Part shown: positions 1 to 9,924 of the stretch, one piece after another
Position numbering within the stretch: position 1 is the stretch's first letter
How the letters are laid out: the number at the start of each line of letters is the position of its first letter
From: Candidatus Woesearchaeota archaeon
GTDB lineage: Archaea; Nanobdellota; Nanobdellia; Woesearchaeales; DSVV01
Assembly (NCBI GenBank): GCA_016219865.1
Contig: JACRKF010000043.1
Coordinates: 1-54,878, forward strand
Direction: 5' to 3'
Length of the DNA stretch: 54,878 nt
Notes under the pieces: model-generated
Database searches by the model: none
What the model was told of the DNA's origin: nothing
Seen by the model: only the letters and a program-made list of their open reading frames with translations
Made by a program: the position numbers and the translations under genes

Positions 1-93
1 AGAACAAAGGCAAAAAGTGTTGAAACAGCTTACTTAGAAGTTAAAAGAAGATTCTGGGCGTATGAAACCATGAGAAGATATGCGCAAAATTAG
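1..93 (+). CDS. 3' end of a CDS truncated by window start (…KSVETAYLEVKRRFWAYETMRRYAQN*)
   Basis: Open frame from base 1 to TAG at 91-93; family not recognisable. Confidence 0.4.
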   Translation, partial: RTKAKSVETAYLEVKRRFWAYETMRRYAQN

Positions 94-185
94 TTTATTT
101 TCTTAGAGAAAAAAATAGTTGACTATTTATGCAACACAGTAAATTCTTAGCAAATATTATAAATTCCAGACATATCTATGGGTTA

Positions 186-626
186 ATGATAATCCAAAAG
201 ATAAAAAAAGAAGATTTTGATGCTTGGCTTGAGATGGGTTTATTGCTTTGGCCTAAACATTCAAAAAACGAATTGAAAAAAGAATTCAAAGATATTTTAA
301 AATCAAAAAGAGAAGAAACATTTCTTTGCAAAGATGATGAAGGGAAATATATTGGTTTCATTAATCTTTCATTGCGATATGAGCATGTACCAGGAGCAAC
401 ATCTTCTACAGTAGGCTATGTTGAAGGCATTTTTATCAAAGAAGAATATCGAAAAAAAGGAATTGCAAAAAAACTAATTGATACTGGAGAAAGATGGGCA
501 AAAAGTAAAGGCTGCAAAGAAATAGGGTCTGATGCTGAATTACATAATAAAGCAAGCCAAGCATTTCATAAAAGATTAGGGTTTAAGGAAAATGAGATTA
601 TACTACATTTCATTAAAAAAGTCTGA
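186..626 (+). CDS. GNAT acetyltransferase, aminoglycoside 6'-N-acetyltransferase-like
   Basis: ORF 129..626; internal ATG at 186 gives MIIQKIKKEDFDAWLEMGLLLWP; GNAT motif FIKEEYRKKGIAKKLI, C-terminal HKRLGFKE. Confidence 0.8.
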   Translation: MIIQKIKKEDFDAWLEMGLLLWPKHSKNELKKEFKDILKSKREETFLCKDDEGKYIGFINLSLRYEHVPGATSSTVGYVEGIFIKEEYRKKGIAKKLIDTGERWAKSKGCKEIGSDAELHNKASQAFHKRLGFKENEIILHFIKKV

Positions 627-635
627 TCAACGCCC

Positions 636-902
636 CTATCCTTCATACTTATGACCAAATACAATCTTCTCTAAGTACATCTCTTCTTTAGTTATATCAT
701 AAGAATATATTATTCTCAGTTTACCTATCCATAATCGAGAACTTCCTGCTAAATCATAATGAAGATGTTTATACCGTACTGGATTTTCAGCAACTTCCTC
801 AATTTTATTCTTAATTCTCTTTTGAAGTTGCTGATCTAACTTTCTGAAATCCTTAGAAAATTCTATAGTTGGTAATATTTTATAGCTCATTCCAATCAAC
901 AA
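636..902 (-). CDS. RelE/YafQ-like type II toxin
   Basis: MSYKILPTIEFSKDFRKLDQQLQKRIKNKIEEVAENP…GKLRIIYSYD; RelE-fold pattern; overlaps upstream small antitoxin-like ORF. Confidence 0.75.
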   Translation of the reverse strand: MLIGMSYKILPTIEFSKDFRKLDQQLQKRIKNKIEEVAENPVRYKHLHYDLAGSSRLWIGKLRIIYSYDITKEEMYLEKIVFGHKYEG

Positions 903-1083
903 ACTCTCTTTTTTTGATTTGCTCTTTTGCTTTCTTATAAGAACTCATAAAATCTTTGTCGCTCATCAATTCAAGAGATTCAACTATAGAATCAAATTCA
1001 TCTTTTACTTTAATTAAGTCTTTAATTGCCTGCTTTTGCACAAGCATTGTTTCTGCCGTCATTGACATACTAAAAGAGTTCAT
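880..1083 (-). CDS. putative antitoxin partner of RelE-like toxin
   Basis: 67-aa charged protein directly upstream of and overlapping the RelE-like ORF. Confidence 0.55.
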   Translation of the reverse strand: MNSFSMSMTAETMLVQKQAIKDLIKVKDEFDSIVESLELMSDKDFMSSYKKAKEQIKKREFVDWNEL

Positions 1084-1204
1084 AATTAATAAAGATTTAG
1101 TTTCTTCTTTATATACCTCACAGCTCCATGTCCAGTGGCCAATGCAGAGTGTTTATAGTGACCAGTGGATAGAATTATAAATCCTAACTTCTATCTATAT
1201 GCTA

Positions 1205-1393
1205 ATGATAATCCAAAAGATAAAAAAAGAAGATTTTGATGCTTGGCTTGAGATGGGTTTATTGCTTTGGCCTAAACATTCAAAACACGAATTGAAAAAA
1301 GAATTCGAAGATATTTTAAAATCAAAAAGAGAAGAAACATTTCTTTGCAAAGATGATGAAGGAAAATACATAGGTTTCATTAATCTTTCATTG
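1205..1393 (+). pseudogene. truncated duplicate of the AAC(6')-like gene at 186
   Basis: 189 nt aligns without gaps to 186..374, about 5 mismatches by eye, then homology ends abruptly. Confidence 0.85.
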
Positions 1394-1451
1394 ATATTAT
1401 GCTGCAACAATATTTGTTGCAGTTGCACGAAGAATAGGAGGTTAAACATAG

Positions 1452-2597
1452 ATGAGAATAAAAGAGCTGTTTAAAAATTTTGCATTGCTATTTATAACTA
1501 TAATTATATTCATGCTTCTATTTGAAGTTGCTTTACGATTATTTTATCCGCAGAATCTTTCGCGCACAGAGCTTGATGAAGATCTGCTTTTCTCAAACAG
1601 AGCAGATCTGAATGAGATAAGATATAACCGCTGGAATGAATTCAACCAATACATCTCAACAAATTCTCATGGATTGAGGGATTATGAATATCCTTATAAT
1701 AAATCAAATAATAGCGTGCGTATTCTCATGCTTGGTGATTCTTTTGTTGAAGGAGTTGAAGTAGCACTTGAGAATACAACTTCAAAGATTTTAGAAAAAC
1801 GATTGCAACAACTGCAAAATGGTATTCATTATGAAGTTATCAATCTTGGTGTTTCAGGCTATGGAACATCGCAGGAACTTGCATATCTTGAAAAAGAAGG
1901 TTTAAGATATTCTCCTGATGTTGTTGTACTGCATATCTTTCCAAAAAATGATCTGCTGGATAATCTGCAGAAAGATGTTTATGATGTTAATACCGTATCT
2001 GGAATCTTAACAAAAAAGAATCTAACATTTACAGCATTCCAACGTTTCTGGGCTTTTTCCATTGCGCATTCTCATACTGCAAATCTCATAGGGATTGCAT
2101 TGTTAAAGAATAAGAACATTGCAGGTTTGCTGCAGCGTGTTGATCTATTAAAAACGCATCAGTTTAATGCAACAAATGTCAGTTATACTCGCGATATCTA
2201 CTTGGATAATCCATCACAACAAATAATAGATAGTTGGGGCAGGACTAAAATATTTCTTAATAGAATGCATGAACTTGCAAAACAATATCAATTTACTTTA
2301 ATTATTGCAGTAATACCAGCAAAAGAACAGGTTGATGTTGATTATTATAAACAATATCTTGAGAAAGAAGGTTTAAATGAAACAACTGCAGCAATATTAG
2401 CGCCTAATTTTGTATTGCAGAGATATATGCAGGAAAAAGGAGTTATTGTTGTTGATCCTGTTTCGCTTTTTAGAGAGAAAGATCAACAGCAAAAACTTTA
2501 TTTTGTTATTGATGGACACTACAAAGAACAAGGACATGTATTATTAGCAGATGTGTTATACGAAAAATTAATAAATGATCATATAATCACCAGATAA
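1452..2597 (+). CDS. SGNH/GDSL hydrolase-fold protein with N-terminal TM
   Basis: ILMLGDSFVEGVEV block, NLGVSGYGTSQELAYL, C-terminal DGHYKEQGH; GGAGG RBS before ATG. Confidence 0.8.
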   Translation: MRIKELFKNFALLFITIIIFMLLFEVALRLFYPQNLSRTELDEDLLFSNRADLNEIRYNRWNEFNQYISTNSHGLRDYEYPYNKSNNSVRILMLGDSFVEGVEVALENTTSKILEKRLQQLQNGIHYEVINLGVSGYGTSQELAYLEKEGLRYSPDVVVLHIFPKNDLLDNLQKDVYDVNTVSGILTKKNLTFTAFQRFWAFSIAHSHTANLIGIALLKNKNIAGLLQRVDLLKTHQFNATNVSYTRDIYLDNPSQQIIDSWGRTKIFLNRMHELAKQYQFTLIIAVIPAKEQVDVDYYKQYLEKEGLNETTAAILAPNFVLQRYMQEKGVIVVDPVSLFREKDQQQKLYFVIDGHYKEQGHVLLADVLYEKLINDHIITR

Positions 2598-2598
2598 T

Positions 2599-2865
2599 AT
2601 GGGAGAAAACATTGTGGAAATAAATCAAAAGAATGAAACATCTGGAGAAAATAAATCAAACGAGAATAAACCAGACGAAAACAAAAAAGAATTTGCGGAA
2701 TTCAAACCAAAAAGATTTCAATTGCTCAGCGATGTATGGTCATTTATGAAAGTCAGAAAGAAATGGTGGCTATTGCCAATCATTGTGCTTCTTATCTTAG
2801 TGGGAATATTGATTGTTATAGGACAAAGTTCAGCATTGTCGCCGTTTATTTATGCATTGTTTTGA
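2599..2865 (+). CDS. DUF5989-family small membrane protein
   Basis: FMKVRKKWWLLPIIVLLILVGILIVIGQSSALSPFIYALF is the DUF5989 signature as I know it; immediately follows SGNH gene. Confidence 0.75.
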   Translation: MGENIVEINQKNETSGENKSNENKPDENKKEFAEFKPKRFQLLSDVWSFMKVRKKWWLLPIIVLLILVGILIVIGQSSALSPFIYALF

Positions 2866-3005
2866 AAGAATATAATCATTTCTTGAATTATGGACACTAA
2901 ATAATATAGTTGGTCTAATAAAACTATCATGTTTTAATGCTCCTATTTTAAAATCATTCTTGGTTATTGATATTAAATCAGGATCTGACCTTTTTTGACT
3001 TTCAT
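2860..3005 (-). pseudogene. MazF/PemK toxin remnant with internal deletion
   Basis: ATG at 3005 (ATGA overlap with antitoxin stop) reads MKVKKGQILI*; adjacent frame reads PDLISITKNDFKIGALKHDSFIRPTILFSVHNS, like a MazF C-terminus. Confidence 0.6.
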
Positions 3006-3259
3006 AAATCCTTCCATGCTTCATCCTCTTTTTTTGTATTCCATTCTTTAGCTAAAACTTCCTCTGAAACTAATGCTGGGAATAGTTTTTCGCTTACTTG
3101 TTCCATTGGTCTTAATTCAACATGATCTGGATATACCAGAATACTTACTTTTGAACCTTCTTTAAATCCTTTTATAGTTCTAGCTATAAAAGGTATGCAA
3201 ATTTGACCTTTACTTGTCATAGTTACTGTTTTTATTTCTTTTATTCTGGTTGATAACAT
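3002..3259 (-). CDS. SpoVT-AbrB/MazE-type antitoxin
   Basis: VTMTSKGQICIPFIARTIKGFKEGSKVSILVYPDHVELRP. Confidence 0.75.
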   Translation of the reverse strand: MLSTRIKEIKTVTMTSKGQICIPFIARTIKGFKEGSKVSILVYPDHVELRPMEQVSEKLFPALVSEEVLAKEWNTKKEDEAWKDL

Positions 3260-3335
3260 ATTACCACCTTATAAGTAAGATAAGTAAGAATAGATATATA
3301 ATTGTTTCGAAAAGTTGGTGTTCTCACCAAGAAAA

Positions 3336-3770
3336 TCATTTTTTAGCCTGACTCCATAATAAATTAAAAAATACTTTGTATGTTTGAGCAAAGTTTTCGT
3401 CTTTAATTAATAATCCATATGGTTGTTTTCCGTAGGTAATGAGAAAAAAGCAATCGTTTAAAATTCCATACTCTGTTCTTGCAGAGATATCCAAATATCG
3501 CACTTCTGTGAATGGCATTTTTGCACGAACATAACCGTATTTCTTACTATTTTTATTTATGATCATTTTTAATTTTATTTTGTCTTTTATTCTTTTTTTA
3601 TGAACTACATCAAGGAAGAATCCTTCAATCTTACTGAAAGATTCTAAAGGGGCAGAAGCAATATAATATTCATCTCCACTTTTCCATGAATTAATTATTT
3701 CTGCATAAAGAGACTTTATTCCTCTAATGCCAGAATAATTTTCATTTGGAAGAAAACAAACAACTGTCAA
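3336..3770 (-). CDS. TrmB-type effector/phospholipase-D-like domain without N-terminal HTH
   Basis: GIRGIKSLYAEIINSWKSGDEYYIASAP…; no winged helix upstream in frame. Confidence 0.5.
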   Translation of the reverse strand: MTVVCFLPNENYSGIRGIKSLYAEIINSWKSGDEYYIASAPLESFSKIEGFFLDVVHKKRIKDKIKLKMIINKNSKKYGYVRAKMPFTEVRYLDISARTEYGILNDCFFLITYGKQPYGLLIKDENFAQTYKVFFNLLWSQAKK

Positions 3771-3898
3771 ATTATATTTTACTTTGAAGTAATTAGCAAA
3801 CTGTCAAACTTGGGTTAGAAAGAAGAATCTAATGAAGATATATTTTTTTACTAAAATAGAGTCAAGCTTTCCGTAGAAGAAAATAATCTCAAATGCAT

Positions 3899-4840
3899 CT
3901 AAACAGCATTCTGCGCATAAGGACTATCTAATTCTTTCTTAGATTTCCAGAAGAAATAACAAATAACTATCATTGTTCCAATTGGTGTTATCCATGTTGG
4001 AATATGCGCGCCAAAGCTTTCTGCAAGCATTATTATTCCTAATAATAAAATTGAATACATTGCTCCATTCTTGAGATATTTGTATTTCTTTACAGTATCC
4101 ATGTTGTTAACAGTAAATCTTCTTAAAACATATGCTCCAATACCATTGCCTATTAAGATTAATGGAATTATAAGGGTAAATGCAAATGCGCCTAGAACAC
4201 CATCAATTGAGAATGTTGCGTCAATCACTTCAAGATATAATATCTTGCTGATATCTGATTTAACACTTTTTCCTTCAACTAATCTTTTTTCTTCTTCTTC
4301 TGCGTTTTGTTTAAAACCGTGAGTAATAAAGAATGCAGTTGAACCAATTACAGCAGAGAATGCCATCACTGGATTTTTTTTTAATGAAAACCAAACAATA
4401 ACTGTCAAAAGAATTGAAATAACTGCGTAGAACCATACTCCCTGACTATGAAAGAATTTCTCTCCTTTTAATCCATAGTTTTTATGCTCTAAGAATAGCC
4501 AGTGAAAAAATAAAAAAATGAGAAAAATAGCTCCACCAATAAATAAGATAGGTGTTGATTGTTCAATTGTTTCTTTAATTAGAGGATCACTGCTGAATGT
4601 TGCTGTTAATGAACCAACAAAATCTAAGCTTGGGTTTGTAATCCAAATAATTACCCATGGCAATAATCCACGAACAATAATAACTGCAAACAAAAATCCC
4701 CAGAGCAAGAACCAGCGTCTGGCTTTTTGTCCCATTGTTGATAAAACTTCTGCATTAATTATTGCATTATCTAAACTGCTGATTATTTCAAACATCGCTA
4801 AGCCAATAACAATCAGAATCATTGTGAGGATTTCCACCAT
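3899..4840 (-). CDS. DUF475-family TerC-like integral membrane protein
   Basis: MFEIISSLDNAIINAEVLSTMGQKARRWFLLWG, multiple TM, DATFSIDGVLGAFAFT. Confidence 0.85.
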   Translation of the reverse strand: MVEILTMILIVIGLAMFEIISSLDNAIINAEVLSTMGQKARRWFLLWGFLFAVIIVRGLLPWVIIWITNPSLDFVGSLTATFSSDPLIKETIEQSTPILFIGGAIFLIFLFFHWLFLEHKNYGLKGEKFFHSQGVWFYAVISILLTVIVWFSLKKNPVMAFSAVIGSTAFFITHGFKQNAEEEEKRLVEGKSVKSDISKILYLEVIDATFSIDGVLGAFAFTLIIPLILIGNGIGAYVLRRFTVNNMDTVKKYKYLKNGAMYSILLLGIIMLAESFGAHIPTWITPIGTMIVICYFFWKSKKELDSPYAQNAV

Positions 4841-4929
4841 TTTTAATAAAGAGTAAATCTGAGTTTATAAATCTTGTTAGCCATAAGATTTATAAAAACA
4901 TCAAATTTCCATAGTTATAGGGGGTTTTT

Positions 4930-5874
4930 ATGTATAAAGGACAAACAATTGCATTAGTAATACCAGCGTATAATGAAGAAAAGTTGATCAAGCCAACATT
5001 GCAGCATGTTCCTGAAAGCATTGATAAAATCTATGTTGTTGATGATGCTTCAACAGATGGAATGGCAAATGCAGTGAAAACCCTGATGAAAAAAGATAAA
5101 AGGATTACTCTTTTGCAACATAGAACAAATAAAGGCGTTGGACAAGGGATTGTTACAGGATATTTGCAAACAATTAAGGATAATTATGGCATTGCTGTTG
5201 TTATTGGCGGTGATTATCAAATGGATCTAAAGGATCTGCCAAACTTTCTTGATCCAATTATTGCAGGAGAAGCTGATTATACTAAAGGCAATAGATTTCT
5301 CTATGCTGAAGGAATTCCAGATGTAATGCCATTTGCGCGTCAATTTGGAAATTCTATCCTATCATTAATGACAAAGATTGCTTCTGGATATTATCAAGTA
5401 TTTGATGCAATGGACGGTTATACTGCAATCAATAGAAAAGCTTTGCTTGCAATAAATTGGAAAAAAGCATGGAAAGGTTATGGGTATCCTGCTGATTTCT
5501 TAATAAGGTTAAATGCATATGGGTTAAAAGTAAAGGATGTTCCAAGAAGAGCGATTTATTTGCCAGGAGAAAGACAATCACAAATTAAAGTTATCAGATA
5601 TATGATTAAAGTTGCTCCAATGATGATCAGAGGATTTTTTTGGAGATTATGGAATAAGAATATTCTGCGAGATTTTCATCCACTTGTATTTTTCTATGCC
5701 ATGGGATTAATTGTATTTCCAATAGGATTAGCAATTGGTTTATGGGTATTGTCAAGGTTATTTATGTCAAGAGGATTATCTATCAATTGGGTTATTCTTT
5801 GCGCTTTGTTGATTATTACAGGATTTCAATCATTGCTGTTTGCAATGTTTTTTGATATGGAGCAGTCAAAATAA
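4930..5874 (+). CDS. family 2 glycosyltransferase (polyprenyl-phosphate sugar synthase type)
   Basis: ALVIPAYNEEKLIKPTL…VDDASTDGM…GGDYQMDL; C-terminal TM segments. Confidence 0.85.
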   Translation: MYKGQTIALVIPAYNEEKLIKPTLQHVPESIDKIYVVDDASTDGMANAVKTLMKKDKRITLLQHRTNKGVGQGIVTGYLQTIKDNYGIAVVIGGDYQMDLKDLPNFLDPIIAGEADYTKGNRFLYAEGIPDVMPFARQFGNSILSLMTKIASGYYQVFDAMDGYTAINRKALLAINWKKAWKGYGYPADFLIRLNAYGLKVKDVPRRAIYLPGERQSQIKVIRYMIKVAPMMIRGFFWRLWNKNILRDFHPLVFFYAMGLIVFPIGLAIGLWVLSRLFMSRGLSINWVILCALLIITGFQSLLFAMFFDMEQSK

Positions 5875-5884
5875 TTTTTTCTGT

Positions 5885-5951
5885 AGAGAATTTTGCTTTG
5901 CAAAATTCTCTCAGCCAGGCAATTCGGACAAGAACGGTAATCTGGACAAGA
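5885..5951 (+). repeat. dispersed hairpin + tail element copy
   Basis: AGAGAATTTTGC-TTT-GCAAAATTCTCT (12-bp stem) then GGCAATTCGGACAAGAAC GGTAATCTGGACAAGAGG. Confidence 0.75.
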
Positions 5952-5976
5952 GGACATAAAGTAAATGTGATGAATA

Positions 5977-7149
5977 ATGACACTAGAAAATAATAACAAC
6001 AATAATAATATTAAACAAAAACTGAAAATAATTACAGTTGCAGGAGCTCGACCTAATTTTATGAAGGTTGCTCCTTTTCTGAAAGCTTTGGATAAATTTA
6101 ATGATTCTTCTAATGATATTGTTATTACTTCTTTGTTTGCACATACAGGACAACATTATGATGTGAATATGTCAGATGTTTTTTTTAAAAATCTTCAAAT
6201 AAAACAGCCAGAATATCATCTTGGTATTGGCGGAGCTGCTGCAGGAAGCATTGTTGAGCAAACAGCAAAAATTATGACTGAGTTTGAGAAAGTATTAGTA
6301 ACAGAGAAACCAGATCTTGTTGTTGTTGTTGGAGATGTAACATCGACAATCTCCTGCGCATTAACATCTGTAAGATATGGTGTAAAAGCAGCCCATATAG
6401 AAGCAGGATTAAGAAGTTTTGATAGAACAATGCCAGAAGAAATTAATAGAATATTAACTGACAAAATTGCGGATTTCTTATTTGTTACTGAAGAATCCGG
6501 CGTTAAGCATCTAAAAAATGAAGGTGTTTCTGAGGATAAAATATTTTTAGTGGGAAATCTTATGATTGATAGTTTAGTGCAATTTAAAGAAATTGCATTA
6601 AAGTCTACTATTTTGCATGATCTTGGTTTAGAAAAAGGAAAATATATTGCAGCGACATTGCATAGGCCAAGCAGTGTTGATGATAAGCGAACATTTGCTA
6701 ATCTGCTTGATGCATTTGAAGAGATTCAAAAGAAAATGAAGATTGTATTGCCATTGCATCCAAGGAGCAAGAAAAAATTGCAGGATTTTGGATTGCAATC
6801 AAAAATTGAAAAAATGCAGAATCTTTTGATTATTGAACCTGTAGGCTACTTTGACTTTTTAAAATTGATGATGGATGCTAAACTTGTGATCACAGATTCA
6901 GGCGGAATACAGGAAGAAACAACTTTTCTTGGAATTCCCTGCATAACAACAAGAAATAATACAGAAAGACCAGTTACAATTGAATTAGGGACAAATGTCT
7001 TAGTTGGACTTGATAAAAATAAAATTATTGATGAAACATTAAAAGTTTTGTCAGGAAATGCTAAAAAAGGCATTGCGCCGCCATTATGGGATGGGAATGC
7101 AGCAGAAAGAGTTGTTAAGATTATAGTTGAAAAATTGATGATATCATGA
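5977..7149 (+). CDS. wecB: UDP-N-acetylglucosamine 2-epimerase (non-hydrolysing)
   Basis: ARPNFMKVAPF, HTGQHYDVNMSDVFF, HIEAGLRSFDRTMPEEINRILTD, DSGGIQEETTFLGIPCITTRNNTERP. Confidence 0.92.
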   Translation: MTLENNNNNNNIKQKLKIITVAGARPNFMKVAPFLKALDKFNDSSNDIVITSLFAHTGQHYDVNMSDVFFKNLQIKQPEYHLGIGGAAAGSIVEQTAKIMTEFEKVLVTEKPDLVVVVGDVTSTISCALTSVRYGVKAAHIEAGLRSFDRTMPEEINRILTDKIADFLFVTEESGVKHLKNEGVSEDKIFLVGNLMIDSLVQFKEIALKSTILHDLGLEKGKYIAATLHRPSSVDDKRTFANLLDAFEEIQKKMKIVLPLHPRSKKKLQDFGLQSKIEKMQNLLIIEPVGYFDFLKLMMDAKLVITDSGGIQEETTFLGIPCITTRNNTERPVTIELGTNVLVGLDKNKIIDETLKVLSGNAKKGIAPPLWDGNAAERVVKIIVEKLMIS

Positions 7150-9347
7150 TGGAACAATTAGTAAATTCTAACGAAGGAATAAATAAATTTCTTTGGAAAA
7201 GATTATGGATAATGTTATTGCCTGTTGCGCTATTGTATTTATTTTTATTATTCTCAATTGGATTTAAAAGCGCAAATTTTACTTTATTGTCATTCATTTG
7301 CATAACAATACTATTTTTCTTGCCTGCTTATTTAACAGCATTGTTTTTTACAGCAACATTTCTATTAAGAATAGTATTGATGTTTGCTTTTGCTCCTGTT
7401 TATCTGTATTTAACCTTTTTTTTATTTGATCAGTTTTTTAGAATCACGCAGATGACAATAATTGCTGCTTATCTTGCATATATCATTGCGCTATTATTTG
7501 GAATCTTCATTGCAAAGAAAAAGATTTTTTCAGACGATGCAATATTGTTTCTCTCAGATCTTAGTCTGCGATGGAGCAAACAAAAATTGATTAAGATTTT
7601 ATTTTTCCTTAGTCTTGCGCTAATATTGTGGATTGTTGTTGTTCTGCCGTATTTTACACAGGATAATCTTCATTTTATGGTATCAGCGGATATTGCAGAT
7701 TATATTAAAGAAACAGGACATTATCCTTTTGTTTCCGGCATCCATAATAGTGTTTGGGTAATTTATTATCCGCCATTAGCGCCTTATATGATGTCTTTTG
7801 CAAGTCTATTTCAGTTGTTTGAGACAAGCAGTATTCTTGCGCTTTATTCATTGCTGCCATTGCTTTATTTTATTGCATTTTTATTGCTGTTGTATTTTTA
7901 TTGCAAAGAGCATAAACTTGGAATAATGGTATTTTATTTTGTATTCTTTTTATTGATCTCTTCAACAGTTATTGCACGGATATTTATCTCACAAATAACA
8001 AATGATTTATTTACATTATTCTTTACAATGTTATTGATCTATTTGTTTAGCTATAAAGAACTTTTTAATACAATGGAAAATAAATTTTATCTGTTGATAT
8101 TATTTATTGGATTTAGTTTTCTGGCAAGACCTTATTTGGGAATTGCTGCTGCAATGTTATTCTTAATCATTCTGTTCTTTCGTTGGAATGATTTCTGCAT
8201 TTTTCTAAGAAACCGCTTTTTTGAGCTGTTTTGTATCTGTATCTTGGCTTTGTTTCTTGTTCTAAGCTGGTATGGGCATGTGTATTATGCAACAGGCAAT
8301 CCTTTTTATTCAATTCCAAGCGATTTTTTTAAAGTTCGATATGATGAGAATCCTGCAATGCAGAAAGAGATTGTTTCATTGGCTGAAAAATCATTTCAAT
8401 TAACATGGCAGGGAAGTTTTTCTGAGAAAATAAATGGAATATTCCTCTCAAAATTGTCTTTTGAATCATTTCAAGATTTCGTTAAATCATTTTTCATCTC
8501 AATCTCAAATATTGCTGCGAATCCTTTCAGTCTGCTTATTATATTATTATTGTCTTTGTTATTATTTGCGCCGTCTGCGCAAAGAAAGAATTATAGGCAA
8601 TTATTCACAATCAATATAATCTTTTTTGCATTGATTTTATTATTGTGGTTATTTGTAGATAATTCATTGCAAAGTCCTAAGTTTTTTTATTTAGCTGCGC
8701 CAAGCATCTATTTGTTTGCAGCAGTTGGATTATTTTTATTTTTACAGAGAATTAATGCTGTAAAGATGTATCATGTGATTATTATTTGTTTGTTTGCTGT
8801 ATTTTTGATTAATCTTGTTTATCTTGGATTTGGTGATCTGCAGCAGAACTTTTCTATTCTAAGAAATCCATTTGCTTCGCACGAGAAAGCTGCTGAGATT
8901 GAACTGAAAGAGATTCCTTTTTTTGCAGCTCAGATTGCATTGCAGCAAGGAGAACAAATATTGTTTTTATCAAGGGCAGAGACGACAGCAGCAGCAGCTT
9001 ACTTTTTAGAGGATAACAATGGAGAGAATAATACTCAGCAGAAAGAGAGAAAATATATTTGGAATTATCTATGGTATGACTCTGAAAAAGCAGTATTGCT
9101 GCATGGAGCAAAAACAAAAGAAGCTGTTATGCAGTTTTTATCCGAGAATAATGTCAAATATATCATAACTGCAAAAGAAAGACTTGCATTGGAAACAATT
9201 GTGTATAAAGATGCAGAGCATCCTCAGTTGCTTTCTGCTCTGCTTATTGCAGAAGATAAATCATTTAAGAAAGTTGCAGAGACTTCTCAGTTGAATTATG
9301 GCGGCATTGGGAAGAATTTGGTGTTGTATGAAGTTGTTTATAATTAA
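7146..9347 (+). CDS. large polytopic membrane protein, GT-C/GT39-like glycosyltransferase candidate
   Basis: 733 aa, >10 hydrophobic segments, YYPPLAPYMMSF and FLARPYLGIAA context; follows wecB with overlap. Confidence 0.6.
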   Translation: MMEQLVNSNEGINKFLWKRLWIMLLPVALLYLFLLFSIGFKSANFTLLSFICITILFFLPAYLTALFFTATFLLRIVLMFAFAPVYLYLTFFLFDQFFRITQMTIIAAYLAYIIALLFGIFIAKKKIFSDDAILFLSDLSLRWSKQKLIKILFFLSLALILWIVVVLPYFTQDNLHFMVSADIADYIKETGHYPFVSGIHNSVWVIYYPPLAPYMMSFASLFQLFETSSILALYSLLPLLYFIAFLLLLYFYCKEHKLGIMVFYFVFFLLISSTVIARIFISQITNDLFTLFFTMLLIYLFSYKELFNTMENKFYLLILFIGFSFLARPYLGIAAAMLFLIILFFRWNDFCIFLRNRFFELFCICILALFLVLSWYGHVYYATGNPFYSIPSDFFKVRYDENPAMQKEIVSLAEKSFQLTWQGSFSEKINGIFLSKLSFESFQDFVKSFFISISNIAANPFSLLIILLLSLLLFAPSAQRKNYRQLFTINIIFFALILLLWLFVDNSLQSPKFFYLAAPSIYLFAAVGLFLFLQRINAVKMYHVIIICLFAVFLINLVYLGFGDLQQNFSILRNPFASHEKAAEIELKEIPFFAAQIALQQGEQILFLSRAETTAAAAYFLEDNNGENNTQQKERKYIWNYLWYDSEKAVLLHGAKTKEAVMQFLSENNVKYIITAKERLALETIVYKDAEHPQLLSALLIAEDKSFKKVAETSQLNYGGIGKNLVLYEVVYN

Positions 9348-9350
9348 AAG

Positions 9351-9845
9351 TTATATCTTTCTTCGCATTTCTAATTTATAATCAAAGAAACCCCATTTCT
9401 TATAAATGGAATGAGCATGTTTATTATCCGGATACATAGGAACTGCAACAAATTTAATCCCTTTTTCTTTGAACCATCCAAATGATTTATCTTTCAATTT
9501 TGAACCTACTGCTTTTTTTCTAAGTTCTTTTTTAACATACAAATCACTTATATAACCTATTTTTTTGTTCTTATAAATGGGAATTTCGTCCTTAATAAAA
9601 ATCAATATATAACCAATAATCTCTTCATTCTCCAAAGCAATAAATACAGTTCCGTCAAAAGATTCAATATGGGTTCTTAAAAACTCTTCATAATTATCTT
9701 GCATTCTTTCTTCCTTAATTTCAAAATCCTTCAGTTCAGAATTCTCAGAAATTATTATCTTATTATGCTCATTCATAAATTCATACCACAGTCTAACAAT
9801 TATTGGTATATCATTAATTTTTGCTTTTTTGATTATCATTATCAA
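9351..9845 (-). CDS. GNAT N-acetyltransferase
   Basis: IGYISDLYVKKELRKKAVGSKLKD…HSIYKKWGFFDYKLEM. Confidence 0.85.
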   Translation of the reverse strand: MIMIIKKAKINDIPIIVRLWYEFMNEHNKIIISENSELKDFEIKEERMQDNYEEFLRTHIESFDGTVFIALENEEIIGYILIFIKDEIPIYKNKKIGYISDLYVKKELRKKAVGSKLKDKSFGWFKEKGIKFVAVPMYPDNKHAHSIYKKWGFFDYKLEMRRKI

Positions 9846-9924
9846 TAGAATTTAACTTTAGGTATTTAATATTTATGATATAACTATATGTGATGAATAA
9901 TGGCTTAGATAATCTTCTTAATAA

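Noticed and set aside
5967-5981. Shared GTGATGAATAATG at ~5968 and ~9891 as a C/D sRNA box
   Set aside because: Only a short identity; no D box or paired structure nearby.
7121-9117. Antisense ORFs overlapping the 733-aa membrane protein (e.g. 8854..9117 -)
   Set aside because: Short, opposite to a long credible CDS, low-complexity composition.
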